Shown here piece after piece: positions 1-5,912 of a stretch of DNA of 7,270 bases (the first letter of the stretch is position 1; each line of letters opens with the position of its first letter). This DNA comes from a bacterium. Its GTDB lineage: Bacteria > CG03. The position numbers were made by a program, and so were the translations under genes. Location: contig VMTI01000255.1 of NCBI GenBank assembly GCA_013791675.1, forward strand, positions 1 through 7,270. The letters run 5' to 3'. A model generated the notes under the pieces. That model did not search any database and was not told the origin of the DNA. It was given only the letters and a program-made list of their open reading frames with translations.

Positions 1-1
1 A

Positions 2-697
2 CTCTATGTCGCGCTTCTCGCGTCGATGGGTGCATTCGCGCTTAAGGCGACCGGATTATTTTTCGGGGCATCTATCCTGTGGTATCTGATTTATCCCTAC
101 AGAACAGAGGCGAAAAAATCAGCGCTCATCCACGTCGTGGAAAGAGTGATAGGGCGCCAAATAAAGACGAACACTTTAAACCGCGAGCTCAAAAATGTGC
201 TCCGCGAAAGAGACAGCATAATGGAGGACCGTTTTGACAATATTGTCAAAGAATCGCTGATAATGGATATTGAGGACGAAATGAGCGCGCATGATTTTTT
301 TAAAAATATATCAGCGCGTTTCGCCGGCTTTCTCGCGCGTGACGCGGGCGAGCTTTACGGACAGTTCATAGAGAGGGAAAAGATTTCGGCTACCGTGATA
401 AAAAAAGGGCTGGCCATTCCGCACATTATAATTGACGGAGAAAAGATATTCACTATGATACTTGTCAGGGCGAAGAAGGGCGTGATCTTCCCCGATAATA
501 CCGAGCCTGTTAAGACACTGTTCGCTATTGTGGCCAGCGACGACGAGAGAAATTTTTATCTGAGGGCGCTTATGGCCATCGCCGAAATAGTGCAGGAAAA
601 AGATTTTGAGGAAAAATGGTGCGCCGCCGGTTCAAAGGCCGACCTGGAAGACGTTATTTTATTGGCCAGCCGTAAACGCGAAGAAGTGCTGATTTGA
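2..697 (+). CDS. Permease (probably APC-type) with C-terminal PTS EIIA domain, 5'-partial
   Basis: The frame is open to the left edge (first codons read LYVALLAS), so the gene starts upstream and the Met at 26 is internal. What remains begins with one hydrophobic helix (about bases 2-100), ending in the basic segment YPYRTEAKK, as expected for the last helix of a transporter with a cytoplasmic tail. A charged linker follows, with LRERDSIMEDRFD. Then comes a fructose-type PTS EIIA (PTS_EIIA_2-like) domain, about bases 280-680. Its GLAIPH motif carries the phosphorylatable histidine (codon 422-424), and its late part contains DERNFYLRALMAIAEI. I recall amino-acid permeases fused to EIIA domains with this layout, so an APC-type transporter gated by phosphorylation or ligand sensing is the best reading. 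The transported substrate cannot be told from this fragment. The stop overlaps the next gene by 4 bases, suggesting one transcript. The EIIA call is strong; the permease class is inferred. Confidence 0.75.
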   Translation, partial: LYVALLASMGAFALKATGLFFGASILWYLIYPYRTEAKKSALIHVVERVIGRQIKTNTLNRELKNVLRERDSIMEDRFDNIVKESLIMDIEDEMSAHDFFKNISARFAGFLARDAGELYGQFIEREKISATVIKKGLAIPHIIIDGEKIFTMILVRAKKGVIFPDNTEPVKTLFAIVASDDERNFYLRALMAIAEIVQEKDFEEKWCAAGSKADLEDVILLASRKREEVLI

Positions 698-1827
698 ACA
701 AAAATTTCACGGCCGTGATTGGTCTTGTATTATTGCTTGCGGGCGCCGCCGCGGCACGCCTCTGTGCGTCTACGCCCGCGCCTAAGACATCTGATGCGAA
801 CGTTTCTTCGGAATTTGTGTCCGGCCGTCTCGTAAGCGCAAAGCCTGTCTTGGAAAATTCCTCTCTCGCAATTGAGGCGTTGGAATTCCTTGTTCTTAAC
901 GGTAAATTGAAGGGCAGGACAGTGAAAACAAAAAATTATCTATGGGATGATCCTGCGTATAATACTTTTTTGAAAAAAGGCGACAGAGCAACTCTCAAAA
1001 TCAATTACAATCAGGAGGCCGGCGAAATAGAAAGTGTGAGAATAAAGGGCTATAGCCGCGGGCGAACGTTTATTTTATTTTTTTTGGCTTTCGGGTTACT
1101 TCTTTTTGCGGTCATAGGGCATCGCGCGGCGACGGTTTTAGGGGCGATGGGTTTTAATATTTGTCTTTTTACTTTTGTGATGATTCCCATTTTGAAAACC
1201 GGTTTCAACCCCGCCGCGGCTGTTTTTTTATTTTCACTGTTGAGCGCAGGGGTTACACTTCTTTTGATAACAGGTTTTAGCAAAAAAACCTTCGCCGCCG
1301 CCGCGGGCACCTTGGGAAGTCTTGTTCTCGCTTCAGCTTTGGCCCTGATTTTTATGAAATCCGCGCACATAAGCGGTTTTTACAGCGAGGGAGCCCGCAG
1401 AATAATGGCAATGTCCCGCGCGGGAAACATTGCGGATATTGATTTTTTTCTGCTCACTGTCGCGGGAACAATGCTCGCGGCGCTGGGAATGGCCGTTGAT
1501 GTGAGCGTGGGAGTGGCTTCTTTTATAAACGAGCTCCATGAAGAGCGCGGTGATATGGGGTGGGGAGAGCTGAGCCTGAAAGGAATTTCCGTCGGAAGCG
1601 ATATGCTCGCGACAATGATTAATTCGCTTATCTTTGTTTTTGCGGGAATGTCTCTGCCTCTTGTTCTCAATGCGCGCATTTGTCACATATCTTTTTTGCG
1701 GTTTATAAATTACGAGGCGGTTTCGGGCGTTATCCTTCAGAGCCTGCTGGCAAGTTTTGTGCTTATTTTTACGATCCCGGCGACGTCGTTTGCCGCGGCG
1801 TATCTTTTCGCGGGAGATAAAAAATGA
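694..1827 (+). CDS. YibE/F family multi-pass membrane protein (first of a pair)
   Basis: This 377-residue protein starts at TTG, overlapping the upstream stop as TTGA, with only a weak AAGAAG ribosome site. An N-terminal helix (about 5-22) is followed by a small, probably extracytoplasmic domain (about 35-118) and then about seven membrane helices: roughly 125-143, 145-167, 172-194, 199-221, 251-276, 305-327 and 344-373. YibE/F hallmarks visible are GFSKKTFAAAAGTLGS (194-209), the intramembrane acidic motif MAVDVSVGVASFINEL (266-281), and GSDMLATMINSL (301-312) leading into FAGMSLPL. These match the family pattern of MDV, SS..E, and G.D...M.N.L. The family is found in many bacteria, often as two adjacent genes, and its molecular function is unknown; a transport role is only a guess. 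The next gene is a paralogue, so the two may form a heteromeric membrane complex. Confidence 0.82.
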   Translation: MNKNFTAVIGLVLLLAGAAAARLCASTPAPKTSDANVSSEFVSGRLVSAKPVLENSSLAIEALEFLVLNGKLKGRTVKTKNYLWDDPAYNTFLKKGDRATLKINYNQEAGEIESVRIKGYSRGRTFILFFLAFGLLLFAVIGHRAATVLGAMGFNICLFTFVMIPILKTGFNPAAAVFLFSLLSAGVTLLLITGFSKKTFAAAAGTLGSLVLASALALIFMKSAHISGFYSEGARRIMAMSRAGNIADIDFFLLTVAGTMLAALGMAVDVSVGVASFINELHEERGDMGWGELSLKGISVGSDMLATMINSLIFVFAGMSLPLVLNARICHISFLRFINYEAVSGVILQSLLASFVLIFTIPATSFAAAYLFAGDKK

Positions 1828-2891
1828 AAAATATTTTATTTTTCTCTATCATTTTTTTTGCTGTTTCTTCCGCCTATGCCGATTCGTGGGCAGAGAAACC
1901 GGATATAGATTTTTACGCTCATCCTTTTGTAGAGGAAATGAATGACCCCCAGAAATATGAAAGCGGAAAGGTGTTACTGGAAAACGGCATTTTGTTCGCT
2001 GAGATAAGGGGTGAAAAATATCCGCTGGATATTTATAACTATAAGGTGACGCTTTCGGGCGGAGAAAGGGTCGTGTGCGTCATAGACGGCGACCGGGCCG
2101 CCGTGATGGATTATGACCGAACGCGGACGCTGCTCCTGCTTGTTTTTTTGTTTGCCGCGGGGGTTATTATTCTTAAAACAGTTTCCGGGATACGGGCGCT
2201 TGCGGCTTTGTTTTTCGCGCTTGCGGCTGTGTTCGGAATTTATGTGCCCGCAATTTTAAAGGGCGTTCCGCCGGTGGGCGCGGGAATTTTTCTTTGTCTT
2301 ATCATTTCGCTGGTGACGTTTTATGCCGTTGGCGGACGAGGGAAAAAATCAGCGGCCGCTTTAGCCGGCACTGTTTTCGGGCTTATTTCCGCATCGTTTG
2401 TCGCATATGTTTTTTTGACGTTAATAAAAACCCGCGGTTTTTGTGACGAACAACTTCAACTGCTCAATTATCTTTCGCGCAAGGGGGGCATGCTGCTGTC
2501 TGATGTAGCGGGTGTGTTTCTGGCGGGAATAGTTATTTCCGCGTCGGGGGTAATAATGGATGTGGCCATTACCGTCAGCTCGTCGCTTTCAGCTATTCAT
2601 TCGGCTAATCCCGCGATAACGCGAAAAAATCTTTTCCGCAGAGGGATGAACATAGGCGGTGATGTTATAGCGTCAATGTCGGGCAGCCTTCTTTTCGCTT
2701 ATGCCGGCGGCGCTCTTTTCCTGGTGCTGAGCCGGAGTTTCTTCACATATTCCGCGGGGTATCTGCTCAATGCCGAGTGGTTTGCCGCGCTGATCGCCGG
2801 GATTTTTTCCGGCACCTGCGGAATGATTCTGGCTGTTCCCTTCACTTCGTCTGCGGCGGCGTTTCTGTTTACAAGGGTAAAACAACGTTGA
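1824..2891 (+). CDS. YibE/F family multi-pass membrane protein (second of a pair)
   Basis: This 355-residue protein has an ATG overlapping the previous stop as ATGA, with GGGAG (1812-1816) seven bases upstream. It opens with a likely cleavable signal peptide (1-19, ending AYA before D20). A short extracytoplasmic domain (about 20-100) follows, then hydrophobic helices from about 101 to the C-terminus. Shared with its neighbour are GKKSAAALAGTVFG (173-186), IMDVAITVSSSLSAIH (244-259), and GGDVIASMSGSLLFAYAGGA (278-297), so the two are paralogues with the same topology. The charged and polar residues in the helices, especially D246 and D280, are conserved between the two copies and are the obvious functional candidates. 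The family has no established biochemical activity. The gene ends the first operon; no textbook hairpin plus T-run follows, only the repeat element described separately. Confidence 0.83.
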   Translation: MKNILFFSIIFFAVSSAYADSWAEKPDIDFYAHPFVEEMNDPQKYESGKVLLENGILFAEIRGEKYPLDIYNYKVTLSGGERVVCVIDGDRAAVMDYDRTRTLLLLVFLFAAGVIILKTVSGIRALAALFFALAAVFGIYVPAILKGVPPVGAGIFLCLIISLVTFYAVGGRGKKSAAALAGTVFGLISASFVAYVFLTLIKTRGFCDEQLQLLNYLSRKGGMLLSDVAGVFLAGIVISASGVIMDVAITVSSSLSAIHSANPAITRKNLFRRGMNIGGDVIASMSGSLLFAYAGGALFLVLSRSFFTYSAGYLLNAEWFAALIAGIFSGTCGMILAVPFTSSAAAFLFTRVKQR

Positions 2892-2915
2892 ATCCGCTCT
2901 AATAAGCCTTTTTTG

Positions 2916-3036
2916 CTGTCATTCCGAAGGAGTAAAGCGACTGTGAGGAATCTTTATTATAAGCAATTAAGATTTCAGGCTTCGCCTGCAATTATGCTTG
3001 GCCTTATGCATTGTCTCGCTTTGCTCGGAATGACAG
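2916..3036. repeat. Palindromic interspersed repeat (TGTCATTCCG type, MITE/REP-like)
   Basis: The element begins CTGTCATTCCGA (2916-2927) and ends with the exact reverse complement TCGGAATGACAG (3025-3036). A second matched block lies just inside: AAAGCGA (2934-2940) against TCGCTTT (3016-3022). The left arm has six bases between its blocks and the right arm only two. A perfect small hairpin, CAGGC-TTC-GCCTG (2976-2988), sits in the middle. The left arm also contains ATTCC (2921-2925) and GGAAT (2947-2951), so it can fold on itself. Repeats starting TGTCATTCCGAG and ending in TCGCTCGGAATGACA recur in many bacterial genomes, especially uncultivated ones, in my recollection. No open frame of substance and no clear target-site duplication is seen. 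Its place between two convergently unaffected operons leaves open a role in transcript termination or mRNA stability. Confidence 0.75.
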
Positions 3037-3072
3037 GTGAGAAGCTTTTTGGAGTAGACTCACATGTGAAAT

Positions 3073-3102
3073 TTGCGGAACCCCGCTGTATTTTGGTACA
3101 AT
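3073..3102 (+). promoter_or_regulatory. Candidate sigma70 promoter for the trehalose operon
   Basis: TTGCGG (3073-3078) and TACAAT (3097-3102) are separated by 18 bp, and TGG directly before the -10 gives an extended -10 element. Transcription would start near 3109, leaving an untranslated leader of about 80 bases before the ATG at 3188. It lies just downstream of the palindromic repeat and is the best match in this intergenic region. No operator or riboswitch fold was recognised in the leader. Confidence 0.5.
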
Positions 3103-3187
3103 ATAACGTGTTTAGCTTTGGCTATTTTAAATACGGACCGCGCGGGATTTTTCAAACTTTTCGCAAACAGATTTCTTTAAGTGGGTT

Positions 3188-4561
3188 ATGCCCGTGCCGA
3201 CGATAGTTTCAAACAGCGAGCCGTATTCCATGCGCGGCGCGCAGGTCACCAGAAATGTCGGCGGCCTTGTGGCGGCTTTTGAGCCGCTGCTCAGAAAGAA
3301 CGGCGGCAACTGGGTGGCTTTTGGCTCGGGGCTCAAGAAAAATAAGATAGTGACTTTTCCCTCCGAGAAAGAAAAATTCTGTCTTCATCGTCTCGCGCTG
3401 AAGAGAAACGAATACGGCATGTATTATTACGGCTTCAGCAACAGGGTTCTGTGGCCGCTCTGTCATCAGTTCAGCGAAAAATGCTCTTTCATCATAGAAT
3501 ACTGGCAGGGCTACAAGAATGTCAACAGAAAATTCGCGAATTATATCGCCAGGATCAAGGGGCAGGAGACCGTCTGGATACAGGATTTCCATTTCAGTCT
3601 TGTTCCCGCGATGATAAGGAAAATGAAGCCGGCTTTGAAACTGATGTTTTTCTGGCACATACCCTGGCCTTCGCCGTCCGTTTTTGCCATTCTTCCCTGG
3701 AGGAGGCAGATACTTGAGGGGCTTTTAGGCAGCGACCTTCTGGCTTTTCACACGCAGGAATTTGTAGATAATTTTATTTTATCCGTTGTCAGGATACTGC
3801 CCGGCGCCGTGGTGAACGGCAACAGTATCACTTACAAATCCCACAAAACCGAGCTGAAAGCGATCCCCATAGGAATTGACTACAGAAATTACCGTTCAAT
3901 GGCCGAATTGAAACAGACCGCTAATATGGCGGAGAAACAGCGCCTGAGCCTGGGCAGCAATAAAATAATACTTGCCGTTGACAGGCTTGATTACACCAAG
4001 GGAATACTCCGCAGGCTTTGGGCCTTTGAGTATTTCCTGGACACTTATCCCGAATGGCGGGGGAAGGTGTCTTTGCTGCAGATTGCCACTCCCTCCAGGG
4101 AAGGCGTCAGCGAATACCGGCGGCTCAAGATGGAGATAGACAGGACCATAGGCCGCTTTGAGGGAAAATTCGGCACGCCTTCATGGAAGCCCATTTTTTA
4201 TTTTTACCGCAAATTTTCCGCCAAACAGCTCACCGCTTTTTACAGAATGGCGGATGTCGCACTTCTTACGCCTCTGTTTGATGGATGGAATATGGTCGCC
4301 AGCGAATATGTGGCTTCGCAGGTGGATGGGAATGGGACTCTCATTCTGAGCGAATTCGCGGGAGCGAGTTCTTTTTTCAAAGAGGCCTTTATATGCAATC
4401 CCTATGATACGGCGCAGGTGGCATCTTATATTGCCGCCGCTCTCAAACTCCCCGCCGCGAAGAAAAGGCTCAGGATGGAGGCGATGAGGAAGAAAATCGA
4501 AGAGCATGATGTTTTTGAATGGATGAAAAAAAATTTAAGCGTCTTGAAGGAAAGGCCGTGA
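3188..4561 (+). CDS. otsA: GT20 trehalose-6-phosphate synthase-like glycosyltransferase
   Basis: This 457-residue protein is a retaining GT-B enzyme expected to join glucose from an NDP-glucose donor to glucose-6-phosphate, giving trehalose-6-phosphate in the cytoplasm. Visible GT20 landmarks are NVGGLV (23-28), YYYGFSNRVLWPLCH (79-93), VWIQDFHF (129-136), FFWHIPWPSP (154-163), LGSDLLAFHT (180-189), VDRLDYTKG (264-272), QIATPSREG (298-306) and DGWNMVASEY (365-374). The donor-site Arg266, Lys271, Asp365 and Glu373 are all present. The QDFHF and FWHIPWP variants point to a GT20 branch distinct from E. coli OtsA. Two differences stand out: SNS (Ser10) where OtsA has SNR, and PLFDGWN where OtsA has PLRDGMN. 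The acceptor is therefore less certain than the fold. The ATG lies just before the first strand as expected; its ribosome site is weak. The reading frame is open upstream to 3131 but offers no ATG, GTG or TTG. The phosphatase gene overlaps its stop. Confidence 0.85.
   Translation: MPVPTIVSNSEPYSMRGAQVTRNVGGLVAAFEPLLRKNGGNWVAFGSGLKKNKIVTFPSEKEKFCLHRLALKRNEYGMYYYGFSNRVLWPLCHQFSEKCSFIIEYWQGYKNVNRKFANYIARIKGQETVWIQDFHFSLVPAMIRKMKPALKLMFFWHIPWPSPSVFAILPWRRQILEGLLGSDLLAFHTQEFVDNFILSVVRILPGAVVNGNSITYKSHKTELKAIPIGIDYRNYRSMAELKQTANMAEKQRLSLGSNKIILAVDRLDYTKGILRRLWAFEYFLDTYPEWRGKVSLLQIATPSREGVSEYRRLKMEIDRTIGRFEGKFGTPSWKPIFYFYRKFSAKQLTAFYRMADVALLTPLFDGWNMVASEYVASQVDGNGTLILSEFAGASSFFKEAFICNPYDTAQVASYIAAALKLPAAKKRLRMEAMRKKIEEHDVFEWMKKNLSVLKERP
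4547..4555 (+). promoter_or_regulatory. Ribosome binding site that decides the otsB start
   Basis: AAGGAAAGG lies a few bases before GTG 4558, whose last two bases form the start of the upstream TGA stop (GTGA overlap). The in-frame ATG at 4519 has no comparable purine-rich site, so the GTG is preferred. Confidence 0.55.
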
Positions 4562-5280
4562 ATATAGCGGCTTTCCTCAGGAGAAAAAAAAGGCTTTTTC
4601 TCTTCTTTGATTTTGACGGGACGATATCTGAAATCGTTAATTCTCCGCCGAAAGCAGTTCCTCTGGACGGCGCCGTAGATGCTTTGAACAGATTGAAGAG
4701 CAGGGAAAATATAAAAATTGCCATTGTCAGCGGCAGAGAAATATCCTTTCTCAGGAATTTTTTCCCGAAGGGCTTTACGCTTGTCGGATGCCACGGCGCC
4801 GAGATTGCCGAAGGGCGCCGGGGTTCCGTGAAAAAGCTCTCTCCGGCGCAGAAAAATGTACTGGAGCTGGCGGCGGCTTTTTTTAAAGCCGCCTCGGCCA
4901 GGGGGATTTTTACAGAGGAAAAAAAATTTTCGCTGGCGCTGCATTACAGGAATGCGTCTTTGAAAACTTCCGCTCTGCTGATGAAGATTGCGAAGGAAAT
5001 AAAACCGGTCCTTAAAAAATTTTCGCTGGAAATCTTATCCGGCAAGAAAGTCCTTGAGATAAGAGCGGAAGGCGTGAGTAAGGGCGATGCCGTGGGCAAA
5101 CTCGCTTCAGCCCACAAGGATTATGCGCCGGTTTATTTCGGCGACGATGCCACTGACGAGGATGTTTTCAGGCTCAGGGGCGTTACGGGAGTAAAAATAG
5201 GCAGCGGAAAAACCGCCGCGCGTTTTCGCCTCGCTCATCCGAAGAATGTTGTTGAAGTGATTGGAGGGCTTAAGATATGA
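4558..5280 (+). CDS. otsB: Trehalose-6-phosphate phosphatase (HAD superfamily)
   Basis: This enzyme should remove the phosphate from trehalose-6-phosphate to release trehalose, completing the pathway begun by the preceding gene. With the GTG start it has 240 residues. HAD motif I is FFDFDGT, with nucleophile Asp18 and acid/base Asp20. Motif II is IVSGR (56-60, Ser58). GCHGAEI (77-83) follows. The cap region includes FSLALHYR (124-131). GKKVLEIR (162-169) precedes SKGDAV, with the motif III Lys175, and motif IV is GDDATDEDVF (195-204). This set is typical of the trehalose-phosphatase family rather than general sugar phosphatases, and no catalytic residue is missing. The alternative ATG at 4519 would add 13 residues and overlap the upstream gene by 43 bases. 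GTG is preferred because it gives a 4-base overlap like its neighbours and has a better ribosome site. The fold call is firm; the substrate follows from family and context. Confidence 0.88.
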   Translation: MNIAAFLRRKKRLFLFFDFDGTISEIVNSPPKAVPLDGAVDALNRLKSRENIKIAIVSGREISFLRNFFPKGFTLVGCHGAEIAEGRRGSVKKLSPAQKNVLELAAAFFKAASARGIFTEEKKFSLALHYRNASLKTSALLMKIAKEIKPVLKKFSLEILSGKKVLEIRAEGVSKGDAVGKLASAHKDYAPVYFGDDATDEDVFRLRGVTGVKIGSGKTAARFRLAHPKNVVEVIGGLKI

Positions 5281-5912
5281 ACGCTTTTGTTTTTTATTCC
5301 TGCGCCAATATCCCGCGTTATACGGGTGTGAAGGCGGCCACGATGGATGAATTCTATGATGGTATTAAAAACAGCGGTATGGAGACGATTTTTTATCACA
5401 TCTATTATTCGCTCTATAAAAGGCATGTCTCACAGATAGACTATATGAATGATTTTGCCGAATGGCTGTGGAAAACCGCCGGCGCGCAGGATATCGCAGA
5501 AAGAATTTCGGTTTTTGACCCGGCCAAAATAAAGAGCCTCAGCAGGACAAAAACGCTGATTCTTAAAATATTGGAAAAACACAAAAGCGAAGTTCGTGAT
5601 TTTGCGCGGGTTGCGCGGGGAAAAGAGTTTTATTTCATGGGGCTTTTGACTTTTGTGGCCAAATCGGGGATTGTCGCCGAAAACGAGAAAGAGTTCTTTG
5701 AAGGAGTCAAAAAATCTTCGGTGGAATCCGTGTTTTATCATCTTGTGGGCTCCCGCCTGAGGCTGAAAAAAGTGTCCAACGATTTTTCGGAATGGCTTTC
5801 GGTTTCCTGCGGCCGTAAGGACCTGGCGGAGAGAATAAACCGTCTCAACCTGCATCAGTATAACCTGCGGCAGATAAAAGACAAAATAGAGGAGATAGGA
5901 TTAGATGCATAA
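5277..5912 (+). CDS. Duplicated-module protein, DUF5752-like, of unknown function
   Basis: This 211-residue soluble protein has no signal peptide or membrane helix and no enzyme motif I recognise. It is built from two copies of one module. The first (about 3-81) has EFYDGIKNSGMETIFYH, then NDFAEWLW and DIAERI; the second (about 118-192) has EFFEGVKKSSVESVFYH, then NDFSEWLS and DLAERI. A lysine-rich helical stretch (about 83-113) joins them, and the tail is charged and probably helical. The layout resembles proteins I remember as DUF5752, but that assignment is from memory. The start ATG overlaps the otsB stop as ATGA, with GGAGG (5263-5267) nine bases upstream, and the stop lies inside the next gene. 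Translation is thus coupled to both trehalose enzymes, which suggests a partner, regulator or scaffold for them. The recurrent FYH and NDF-EWL residues could equally form a ligand or metal site. Confidence 0.7.
   Translation: MNAFVFYSCANIPRYTGVKAATMDEFYDGIKNSGMETIFYHIYYSLYKRHVSQIDYMNDFAEWLWKTAGAQDIAERISVFDPAKIKSLSRTKTLILKILEKHKSEVRDFARVARGKEFYFMGLLTFVAKSGIVAENEKEFFEGVKKSSVESVFYHLVGSRLRLKKVSNDFSEWLSVSCGRKDLAERINRLNLHQYNLRQIKDKIEEIGLDA
5283..5519 (+). repeat. Protein module, copy 1, of the duplicated protein
   Basis: Residues about 3-81 of the DUF5752-like protein. The diagnostic line is FYDGIKNS, FYH, NDFAEWLW, G, DIAERI. It carries about four more residues between FYH and NDF than copy 2. 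Confidence 0.6.
5628..5852 (+). repeat. Protein module, copy 2, of the duplicated protein
   Basis: Residues about 118-192 of the same protein. The matching line is FFEGVKKS, FYH, NDFSEWLS, G, DLAERI. The match to copy 1 is clear in protein but diverged in DNA, which points to an old duplication. Confidence 0.6.

Noticed and set aside
2913..3206. 97-codon + strand frame across the intergenic region
   Set aside because: It runs through the palindromic repeat and the promoter and overlaps the otsA start; its protein resembles no family and reflects repeat sequence.
3209..3658. 149-codon minus-strand frame opposite the start of otsA
   Set aside because: It is antisense to conserved GT20 motifs and has no independent support.
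4519..4557. Upstream ATG start for otsB
   Set aside because: It would add 13 residues before the fold and a 43-base overlap without a good ribosome site; GTG 4558 has both a ribosome site and the usual 4-base overlap.
4426..4944. 172-codon minus-strand frame over the otsA/otsB junction
   Set aside because: It lies antisense to two well-supported enzymes, has no recognisable domain, and is explained by the codon bias of the + strand genes.
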